Below, piece after piece: positions 1 to 4,445 of a stretch of 6,137 bases of DNA. Under the pieces are notes generated by a model. The model was given only the letters and a program-made list of their open reading frames with translations, made no database searches and was not told the origin of the DNA. A program made the position numbers and the translations under genes. Position 1 is the stretch's first letter. The number at the start of each line of letters is the position of its first letter. This stretch comes from Clostridiaceae bacterium (GTDB lineage Bacteria > Bacillota > Clostridia > Oscillospirales > Acutalibacteraceae): positions 1 through 6,137 of the forward strand of contig JAEDHZ010000099.1 in the NCBI GenBank assembly GCA_016292705.1, written 5' to 3'.

Positions 1-70
1 CAACATTTTTCCGTATAAAAATTCGCAGAAGTAAAGACAGTGCAACCCGAACCGTTACCGGGCAAAAGAA

Positions 71-107
71 AAAGCCGCGCAAAAAGCTTTTCGGCTTTCC
101 GTGCGGC
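71..107 (-). terminator. Rho-independent terminator of the lipoprotein gene
   Basis: Read on the minus strand, a GC-rich arm (101-107) pairs with 74-80 over seven positions including one G-U pair, and is followed by a T-rich tract (complement of 64-73, T5-C-T4). A competing hairpin pairs 71-77 with 92-98 around the palindrome AAAAGCTTTT at 82-91. The structure begins about 20 nt past the lipoprotein stop codon, which is the expected place. The long loop makes the exact fold uncertain, but the position and U-tract support a terminator. Confidence 0.7.
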
Positions 108-127
108 GGTTTGTTATTGCTTTTCAA

Positions 128-1036
128 TTAACCGGGATAGAGCATCTTGTAATCAAACTTTGCGGTTGCGCTCTTATCCTTGAAGATGAGGATGTTTGCG
201 TGCTGAACCTCGGCGATGGTGATGAGGGTGTAATCTGCCTTGGTCATCATCTTGGTAGCCTTGTCATAGGTAACCTCGGCATAGCCGCCGTCGCACTTGA
301 GAACAACGTTATCGTCCGTTGTACCCTCCGACCACTTGAGGATGCTGATGCTTTCAACGGTGGGCTTAACATCTTCCATAACATTGAACATATTGCCCTG
401 AGCGTCGGAGAACTTCTTGGAGTTGGTTGTTGCAATGGGAACAAGCTTGATTGTTGCGGTGCCGTCGCCGTTGTCGGTGTAGGTTGCGGTTGCAATGTCA
501 GCGGCGGTGGTAAGGCACTCGTTGCACGGGTTGTCGTCCGAATACGGCGGAAGCGGCATATCTGTGCCTTCAGCCTTGACCATACCCTTTGCGGCATTCT
601 TGATCATTGAGTTGTCCTTGCCGTCGATGAGAACTTCAACAAGAGTCATTTCGTCGTGACCTTTGAAGGTGCCGGCCTTCTTTGTGGTGTTGTAAACCTT
701 AACATATTCGGCAACGATGTCCTCTTTTGATGAAGAGGAGGAAAGTTCGCTTGCTGCCGGTTTGTTTTCGGCGGGTTTGCTTTCTGCCGGCTTGTTCTCA
801 GCAGGCTTGCTTTCTGCCGGTTTATCTGCTTGCGTAGTCGGCGTCGGAGCGGCTGTCGGTGCGGCAGTCGGTGCAGCGGTCGGAGCCGCTGTCGGCGCAG
901 GAGTGTTGTTTGCCTGTGCGGAAGAACCGCCCTGGTGGTTGACTGTTACGTTAAGCTTGATTGTGCAGCCGGAAAGAGCCGAAACCGCAAGAACAAGACA
1001 AAGCACAACAGCAAGAATACGAATCGTTTTTTTCAT
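128..1036 (-). CDS. Secreted lipoprotein of unknown function with Pro/Ala-rich repeat linker
   Basis: This 302-residue protein is probably anchored to the outer face of the cytoplasmic membrane. It has a classic lipoprotein signal: KK at 2-3, a hydrophobic core at about 7-20, and the lipobox LSGC at 21-24 with Cys24 as the lipidated residue. A low-complexity linker follows: four to five TAAP units (about 47-66), then alternating PAESK/PAENK pentapeptides (about 72-92) and a run of five Ser (99-103). This linker probably spans the cell wall. The C-terminal part, about 105-302, looks like a folded alpha/beta domain rich in Thr, Asp and Lys, with a CxxC pair at 171-174. I do not recognise its family; similar repeat-linker lipoproteins of unknown role are common in gut Clostridia. 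The ATG is supported by GAAGGAG at 1044-1050, 7 nt upstream. The gene has its own promoter and terminator, so it is monocistronic. Ligand binding is possible but not shown. Confidence 0.88.
   Translation of the reverse strand: MKKTIRILAVVLCLVLAVSALSGCTIKLNVTVNHQGGSSAQANNTPAPTAAPTAAPTAAPTAAPTPTTQADKPAESKPAENKPAESKPAENKPAASELSSSSSKEDIVAEYVKVYNTTKKAGTFKGHDEMTLVEVLIDGKDNSMIKNAAKGMVKAEGTDMPLPPYSDDNPCNECLTTAADIATATYTDNGDGTATIKLVPIATTNSKKFSDAQGNMFNVMEDVKPTVESISILKWSEGTTDDNVVLKCDGGYAEVTYDKATKMMTKADYTLITIAEVQHANILIFKDKSATAKFDYKMLYPG
761..820 (-). repeat. Four 15-bp tandem units encoding PAESK/PAENK
   Basis: There are four imperfect 15-bp units at 761-775, 776-790, 791-805 and 806-820. The second and fourth are nearly identical and alternate with two variants, giving a 30-bp higher-order repeat that encodes PAESK-PAENK twice. 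The units keep the reading frame, so gain or loss of a unit changes only linker length. Confidence 0.85.
846..905 (-). repeat. 12-bp tandem units encoding TAAP
   Basis: There are four clear 12-bp units from 846 to 893 and a fifth diverged unit at 894-905, encoding Thr-Ala-Ala-Pro repeats of the lipoprotein linker. Third codon positions differ between units while the amino acids stay constant, so the repeat is maintained at protein level rather than being a very recent slippage product. Confidence 0.85.
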
Positions 1037-1043
1037 GATTTTT

Positions 1044-1050
1044 CTCCTTC
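1044..1050 (-). promoter_or_regulatory. Ribosome binding site of the lipoprotein gene
   Basis: GAAGGAG on the minus strand lies 7 nt before the ATG at 1034-1036. It fixes the start and gives a complete signal peptide from residue 1. Confidence 0.8.
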
Positions 1051-1117
1051 TTTTGTCCTGATATATTTTTCATGGCTCTTTTCGGAAAAAATCCGGACGG
1101 AGCACACCTATGGAATA

Positions 1118-1146
1118 ATTCTATAACAAAGCGCCCCGTTTGTCAA
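1118..1146 (-). promoter_or_regulatory. Sigma-A promoter of the lipoprotein gene
   Basis: On the minus strand there is a perfect -35 box TTGACA (1141-1146), a 17-bp spacer and a -10 box TAGAAT (1118-1123, five of six consensus bases). The predicted start is near 1111, giving a leader of about 75 nt. The -35 box lies mostly in the loop of the ychF terminator hairpin, and the spacer contains that hairpin's 3' arm. Confidence 0.8.
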
Positions 1147-1168
1147 TATCTTTTGAAAAAACGGGGCG
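1132..1168 (-). terminator. Rho-independent terminator of ychF
   Basis: A perfect 10-bp inverted repeat, CGCCCCGTTT at 1132-1141 and its complement at 1159-1168, starts about 26 nt beyond the ychF stop. On the minus strand the 3' arm is followed by CTTTGTTATAG, a moderate U-tract. An outer ATAAC/GTTAT pairing could extend the stem across a bulge. The plus-strand flank is also T-rich, but no plus-strand gene ends here, so service to ychF is the sensible reading. Confidence 0.75.
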
Positions 1169-1194
1169 TTATTTGTTTTTGATTTAATATAGTA

Positions 1195-2289
1195 TCAGAC
1201 ATTGAAAAGGAAGTGAACAACATCTCCGTCCTTCATGACATACTCCTTGCCCTCGGAACGGATGAGTCCCTTTTCCCTTGCGGCGGAAAGCGAGCCACAT
1301 TCAATGAGGTTTTCAAAGGTGATAACCTCCGCACGGATGAAGCCCCGTTCAAAGTCCGAATGGATTTTTCCGGCAGCCTGCGGTGCTTTTGTTCCCTCGC
1401 GGATTGTCCATGCTCTGACCTCGGGCTGACCTGCGGTGAGATATGAAATCAGACCGAGCAGGTGATAGCACTTTCTGATGAGCAGGTCAAGTCCGCCCTC
1501 CTGAACACCGAGGTCGGCAAGGAAGATTTCCTTGTCCTCCTTTGAAAGCGAAGAAATTTCCGCCTCAAGTCCGGCGCAGATCGGAAGAACTTCGCTGCCC
1601 TCAGCAGCCGCAAGCTCGCAGACAGCCTTATAGTTTTCGTTTGAGTCAATTCCGTCCGTGAAATCCTGCTCGCTCATATTGCAGGCATAGATGACCTTTT
1701 TCCCGGTCAGGAGAGCGGCGGAATCGAGCAAAGCTTTTTCCGTTTCATCGCATTCAACGCTCCTTGCAGGCTTTTCGTCTTCAAGCGCCTGCTTAACACG
1801 CTTGAAGAACTCCACCTCGGAGGCGAGCGACTTGTCACCCTTCATGGCCTTTGTTGTTCTTTCAATGCGCCTTTCAACCATTTCAAGGTCGGAAAGGATA
1901 AGCTCAAGATTGATGGTTTCAATGTCACGCTTTGCGTCAACGCTGCCGTCAACATGGATGATATCGTTGCTTTCAAAGCAACGGACAACATGAACAATTG
2001 CGTCAACCTCACGGATATGGGAGAGGAACTTGTTTCCGAGACCTTCGCCTTTTGAAGCCCCGCGGACAAGACCGGCAATATCAACAAACTCAACCGTTGC
2101 CGGGGTAACCTTGACGGGGTTATACATTTCGGCAAGCCTGTCAAGGCGGTAATCGGGAACGGCAACAACACCGACATTCGGCTCAATGGTGCAAAACGGA
2201 TAGTTTGCAGACTGAGCACCGGCATTGGTGATAGCGTTGAAAAGGGTACTTTTGCCGACATTCGGCAAACCGACAATTCCAAGTTTCAT
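1195..2289 (-). CDS. ychF: Redox-regulated ribosome-associated ATPase YchF (OLA1/Obg family)
   Basis: This is a 364-residue cytoplasmic P-loop ATPase of the Obg-related YchF/OLA1 group, full length for the family. From the ATG at 2289: G1/Walker A GLPNVGKST (7-15), the family motif NYPFCTIEPN (29-38), G3 as DIAG (70-73) followed by hydrophobic Leu74 instead of catalytic Gln, and G4 as NMSE (204-207) in place of NKxD. The NMxE change is the known reason YchF prefers ATP to GTP. A helical, charged stretch (about 127-170) matches the coiled-coil insertion, and the C-terminal ~85 residues, with FERGFIRAEV, form the TGS domain. Family members bind ribosomes and influence stress and translation responses; the exact role here is inferred. 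Translation could extend to a TTG at 2298, but GAGGT at 2301-2305 lies only 2 nt from it and 11 nt from the ATG, and homologues begin MKLGIVGLPNVGKS. The gene is monocistronic and divergent from rpmH. Confidence 0.97.
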   Translation of the reverse strand: MKLGIVGLPNVGKSTLFNAITNAGAQSANYPFCTIEPNVGVVAVPDYRLDRLAEMYNPVKVTPATVEFVDIAGLVRGASKGEGLGNKFLSHIREVDAIVHVVRCFESNDIIHVDGSVDAKRDIETINLELILSDLEMVERRIERTTKAMKGDKSLASEVEFFKRVKQALEDEKPARSVECDETEKALLDSAALLTGKKVIYACNMSEQDFTDGIDSNENYKAVCELAAAEGSEVLPICAGLEAEISSLSKEDKEIFLADLGVQEGGLDLLIRKCYHLLGLISYLTAGQPEVRAWTIREGTKAPQAAGKIHSDFERGFIRAEVITFENLIECGSLSAAREKGLIRSEGKEYVMKDGDVVHFLFNV

Positions 2290-2300
2290 ACTTATCAAAT

Positions 2301-2305
2301 ACCTC
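2301..2305 (-). promoter_or_regulatory. Ribosome binding site of ychF
   Basis: GAGGT on the minus strand lies 11 nt before the ATG at 2287-2289. The spacing is slightly long, but it is the only purine-rich match and it excludes the TTG at 2298, which would sit 2 nt away. Confidence 0.6.
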
Positions 2306-2336
2306 TTTTAGTTTCAGAATCATTCAGACAGCTGCC

Positions 2337-2365
2337 ATTATATTACAAAATCTGCGATAAGTCAA
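2337..2365 (-). promoter_or_regulatory. Sigma-A promoter of ychF
   Basis: On the minus strand there is -35 TTGACT (2360-2365), a 17-bp spacer and a perfect -10 TATAAT (2337-2342). Predicted initiation is near 2330, about 40 nt before the ychF start codon. It stands back to back with the rpmH promoter, 45 bp between the two -35 boxes. Confidence 0.85.
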
Positions 2366-2410
2366 TGATGAAAGGAAATCCGCCGCACAACAAAAGTTTG
2401 GCAAAAATCA

Positions 2411-2440
2411 TTGACATAACAGTCTCTTTTGATATATAAT
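2411..2440 (+). promoter_or_regulatory. Sigma-A promoter of the rpmH operon
   Basis: There is a perfect -35 TTGACA (2411-2416), an 18-bp spacer and a perfect -10 TATAAT (2435-2440). Predicted start is near 2447, giving a leader of about 130 nt before rpmH. No other strong promoter is seen down to jag, so this one probably drives the whole operon. TTGACAT at 2411-2417 and ATGTCAA at 2439-2445 form a 7-bp inverted repeat around the promoter, which may be coincidence or an operator. Confidence 0.85.
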
Positions 2441-2515
2441 GTCAAAATGCAAGGTATGCTTTCTTGTTCCGGGATACTTCTCCTGACGGTGAAAGACAGC
2501 CTTGAAAAAGCTTAA

Positions 2516-2570
2516 AACGGTCCGGACCCTCTTTTCACTCCGTACCGTTATATATCAAATTAAAAGGAGG
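2516..2570 (+). promoter_or_regulatory. Structured rpmH leader: hairpin whose loop can pair with the ribosome binding site
   Basis: AACGGT (2516-2521) pairs with ACCGTT (2544-2549); after one C-U mismatch, CGGA (2523-2526) pairs with TCCG (2539-2542), closing a 12-nt loop. Loop bases CCTCTTTT (2528-2535) are complementary to AAAAGGAGG (2562-2570) with one bulged G. A pseudoknot could therefore hide the rpmH ribosome binding site. The complementarity is visible in the sequence; a regulatory role is inference. Confidence 0.4.
2565..2570 (+). promoter_or_regulatory. Strong ribosome binding site of rpmH
   Basis: AGGAGG lies 7 nt before the GTG start codon at 2578. The near-perfect site compensates for the non-ATG start and decides the start. 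Confidence 0.88.
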
Positions 2571-2577
2571 TATACCC

Positions 2578-2712
2578 GTGAAAAGGACTTATCAACCCAA
2601 AAAGCGCCATAGGAAGATGGAGCACGGCTTCAGAAAAAGAATGGCAACAAGAAACGGACGCAAGGTTCTTGCCCGCAGACGTTCAAAGGGCCGCAAGCAG
2701 CTCACCTACTGA
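2578..2712 (+). CDS. rpmH: Large-subunit ribosomal protein L34 (bL34)
   Basis: This 44-residue, very basic protein is a late-assembling component of the 50S ribosomal subunit, where it binds 23S rRNA. The sequence from residue 1, reading MKRTYQPKKRHRKMEHGF, then FRKRMATRNGRKVLARRR and ending KGRKQLTY, is the complete bL34 signature. Length equals the usual 44-47 residues. The start is GTG, chosen because it sits 7 nt after AGGAGG and yields the invariant MKRTYQP N-terminus. It is first in the rpmH-rnpA-yidD-yidC-jag operon; the L34/RNase P protein pair is one of the most conserved gene neighbourhoods in bacteria. It has its own strong promoter and a possibly structured leader. Nothing is missing from the protein. 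Confidence 0.98.
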   Translation: MKRTYQPKKRHRKMEHGFRKRMATRNGRKVLARRRSKGRKQLTY

Positions 2713-2733
2713 TCCGGTAACTGTTCAGTTCCG

Positions 2734-2748
2734 GCGCCTTCGGGGCGC
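2734..2748 (+). promoter_or_regulatory. GC-rich hairpin between rpmH and rnpA
   Basis: GCGCC (2734-2738), a five-base TTCGG loop and GGCGC (2744-2748) form a compact stem just before rnpA. A T7 run (2768-2774) follows only after 19 nt, so it is a poor classical terminator. It could moderate read-through, protect the short rpmH message or affect rnpA initiation. Its function is unproven. Confidence 0.4.
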
Positions 2749-2772
2749 AATTTGCGTTGGGATTTGATTTTT

Positions 2773-3123
2773 TTGCAAAAGTATGTTTCGCTCAATCAGA
2801 ACAAGGACTTCAAACGCCTTTATTATAAAGGAAAGTCCGTCCAGAAGCCTGCATTGGTTATCTATGCGATGAAAAACCGTGCGGGTGTTTGTCGTGTCGG
2901 AATAACAACAGGCAAAAAAATCGGCAATGCCGTTGAACGCAACCGCTCCCGCAGGATTATCCGAGCCGCTTTCCAAAGCGTTTTCAACTCCGGCTGTATC
3001 AAGGGGAACTGGGATTTTGTTTTTGTTGCAAGAACAAGAACCAAGTTTAAAAAAAGTACTCAGCTTGAGCATATTATGCTCGATATGCTGAAAGAGCTTA
3101 GTATTGCGGAGAGTGAAGAATGA
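2773..3123 (+). CDS. rnpA: Ribonuclease P protein component
   Basis: This is the basic protein subunit of RNase P; with the M1-type RNA (not in this window) it removes 5' leaders from precursor tRNAs. From the TTG at 2773 it has 116 residues, normal for the family. The key signature is GITTGKKIGNAVERNRSRRIIRAAF (about residues 43-67), containing the RNR motif helix that contacts the catalytic RNA; the N-terminal NQNKDFKRLYYKGKS matches the aromatic strand that binds the pre-tRNA leader. The start is uncertain. There is no ATG, and a second in-frame TTG at 2752 would add seven unusual residues (MRWDLIF) with only GGGG, inside a hairpin, as ribosome binding site. I prefer 2773 because homologues start close to the KYVSL-like segment, though it has only a weak GGGA upstream. 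The reading frame stays open right back to the rpmH stop. The 3' end overlaps yidD by 4 nt. Confidence 0.93.
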   Translation: MQKYVSLNQNKDFKRLYYKGKSVQKPALVIYAMKNRAGVCRVGITTGKKIGNAVERNRSRRIIRAAFQSVFNSGCIKGNWDFVFVARTRTKFKKSTQLEHIMLDMLKELSIAESEE

Positions 3124-3356
3124 AAACTTTTCTCCTTTCAGTGATCCGTTTTTACCGCAAGCATATTTCCCCGCATCTTCCGGCCATGTGCCGTTTTTAT
3201 CCGACCTGCTCGTGCTATGCGATTGAGGCGATTGAAACGCACGGCGCCTTTCGTGGGCTGTTGCTTGCCTTGTGGCGTGTGCTTCGCTGCAATCCGCTTT
3301 CAAAAGGCGGCTATGACCCCGTTCCGCCCGGACGCGAAAAGAAAAAACGCAGATAG
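3120..3356 (+). CDS. yidD: Membrane protein insertion efficiency factor YidD
   Basis: This small 78-residue membrane-associated protein helps insert membrane proteins together with YidC and Sec. Family hallmarks are all present: an amphipathic N-terminus with IRFYRKHISP (9-18), the CRFYPTCSCYAIEAIETHG block (24-42) with conserved Cys24 and Cys30, and the RCNPLSKGGYDPVP block (56-69) with the third conserved Cys57 and the GGYDPVP end. Cys32 is an extra cysteine where many homologues have another small residue. A basic tail, REKKKRR, ends the protein. The ATG overlaps the rnpA stop as ATGA, with GGAGAG at 3108-3113 as ribosome binding site, so translation is probably coupled. Placement between rnpA and yidC is the conserved arrangement. 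YidD is thought to act near the ribosome during co-translational insertion; the precise mechanism is not settled in the family. Confidence 0.97.
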   Translation: MKTFLLSVIRFYRKHISPHLPAMCRFYPTCSCYAIEAIETHGAFRGLLLALWRVLRCNPLSKGGYDPVPPGREKKKRR

Positions 3357-3428
3357 GCTTTTCTGCGCCGGACAACCGTTTGCCTGAAAAGCGCAAAGGC
3401 TCTTTATTGTCAGACGGAATAATTTTAC

Positions 3429-3433
3429 GGAGG
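3429..3433 (+). promoter_or_regulatory. Ribosome binding site of yidC
   Basis: GGAGG lies 7 nt before the ATG at 3441. It fixes the start within the 84-nt gap after yidD, which otherwise holds no gene and no clear terminator. Confidence 0.85.
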
Positions 3434-3440
3434 ATATCCA

Positions 3441-4418
3441 ATGTTCGATTTCCTATACTCCATCTTCGGTTTTCTCTTCCGGATTCTCTATCAGTTTATC
3501 AACAACTACGGACTTGCTCTTTTGGTTTTCACACTGTTTTTCCGCATTATCCTTCTGCCTTCCAACATCAACCAGCAGAAAGGCGCGGCAAAAACCGCAA
3601 GACTTCAGCCGAGACTCAAGAGAATCAGAGAAAAGTATCAGGACTATGCTCCGGCCGAAAGGAACCAGAAAATTCAGGAGGAAACCAACGAACTTTATCA
3701 GCGTGAGGGCTATAATGCCATGACGAGCAGCTGCATGCCGCTGCTTTTCCAGCTTCCGATTCTTTGGGGACTCTACGGTGTTGTCCGTGAGCCGCTGAAA
3801 TATGTTCTTGAAATCCCGACCGAACTCGTCAACACTCTTGCAAACGTTGCCAAAACAACGCTCGGTCTCACCGGTAACAGTGCGGCTTATGCGGAATCGG
3901 CGGCTATTGCAAACCTTGATATTCTTCTCAACAAGATTCCGGCAACGGCGGCAAAATACCCCGAAGCGATTGAAAAAATCAGGGATTTTGACTTCACCGT
4001 TTTCGGCGTTGACCTCGGAGCAATTCCTCAGTTTTCAACCCTCAAAACGCTCGGCAGCGCATCAACCGAAGCGAAAGTTTTACTCCTTATACCTCTTTTA
4101 TCTTTCGCAACCTCAATGCTCACGAGCGTTCTTACCCAGATCAGACAAAAGAAAAACAACCCCGGCGGAATGGAAAACGCCCAGATGATGGGTTGCATGA
4201 TGCTCTCAATGCCTCTCATGTCCCTTTGGTTCACTTTCCAATTCCCGGCAGGAATGGGTATGTACTGGATCCTTTCAAACATCCTTGCTTTCTTCCAGAC
4301 GCTTATCCTCGGAAGAGTCTATGCACCGAGGAAGACTATTGCAAGACTTATGGTTGAAGAAACCATTTACAGGCGTTCCTATGAAAAAACAAAAACTGCT
4401 GTTGATGCAGATCAATAA
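3441..4418 (+). CDS. yidC: Membrane protein insertase YidC/SpoIIIJ (Oxa1 family)
   Basis: This 325-residue insertase places membrane proteins in the cytoplasmic membrane, alone or with SecYEG. It is the short Gram-positive type with no large extracytoplasmic N-domain. A first hydrophobic segment (about 1-20) runs into the conserved core helix NYGLALLVFTLFFRIILLP (about 22-40), with Arg35 as the hydrophilic-groove arginine. A charged cytoplasmic hairpin follows (about 42-92), then helix 2 with CMPLLFQLPILWGLYG (98-113), helix 3 at about 212-233, and helices 4-5 with SLWFTFQFPAGMGMYWILSN (261-280). No Cys lipobox is present at the N-terminus, unlike Bacillus SpoIIIJ. The stretch between helices 2 and 3 (about 120-210) is much longer than in Bacillus; a similar insert is, to my knowledge, common in Clostridia. 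GGAGG lies 7 nt upstream of the ATG. It lies between yidD and jag, its usual partners; in spore formers this pair supports development, but sporulation is not shown here. Confidence 0.97.
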   Translation: MFDFLYSIFGFLFRILYQFINNYGLALLVFTLFFRIILLPSNINQQKGAAKTARLQPRLKRIREKYQDYAPAERNQKIQEETNELYQREGYNAMTSSCMPLLFQLPILWGLYGVVREPLKYVLEIPTELVNTLANVAKTTLGLTGNSAAYAESAAIANLDILLNKIPATAAKYPEAIEKIRDFDFTVFGVDLGAIPQFSTLKTLGSASTEAKVLLLIPLLSFATSMLTSVLTQIRQKKNNPGGMENAQMMGCMMLSMPLMSLWFTFQFPAGMGMYWILSNILAFFQTLILGRVYAPRKTIARLMVEETIYRRSYEKTKTAVDADQ

Positions 4419-4432
4419 CTCTAACCGGATAC

Positions 4433-4441
4433 GGTGGTGAT
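4433..4441 (+). promoter_or_regulatory. Ribosome binding site that decides the jag start
   Basis: GGTGGTGAT matches the extended site GGAGGTGAT at eight of nine bases and lies 4 nt before the ATG at 4446. The two GTG codons at 4434 and 4437 are part of this site, so they are unlikely to be starts. Confidence 0.7.
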
Positions 4442-4445
4442 AACA

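Noticed and set aside
1..60. Possible end of another gene at the left edge
   Set aside because: No frame shows a recognisable sequence; the one longer plus-strand frame from position 3 runs through the terminator hairpin and reads as basic low-complexity sequence.
101..610. Plus-strand open frame of 169 codons opposite the lipoprotein gene
   Set aside because: It mirrors the lipoprotein's codon bias, starts inside the terminator region, has no ribosome binding site and gives a Val/Gly/Cys-rich product with no family look.
721..738. CCTCTT...AAGAGG inverted repeat as a terminator
   Set aside because: It lies inside the lipoprotein coding sequence at the Ser-run region, has no U-tract on the coding strand and is explained by the codons.
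717..1061. Plus-strand frame with Ala-Gly-Leu repeats
   Set aside because: It is the antisense reading of the tandem repeats in the lipoprotein gene; the periodic product is a by-product of the repeats.
2290..2577. Possible replication origin in the divergent region
   Set aside because: There are no TTATCCACA-type DnaA boxes in clusters and no AT-rich unwinding region; the TTATCAA matches near 2293 and 2589 are single and imperfect, the latter inside rpmH coding sequence.
2725..3441. Minus-strand open frame of 238 codons across rnpA and yidD
   Set aside because: It lies opposite two unmistakable conserved genes and has no recognisable domain.
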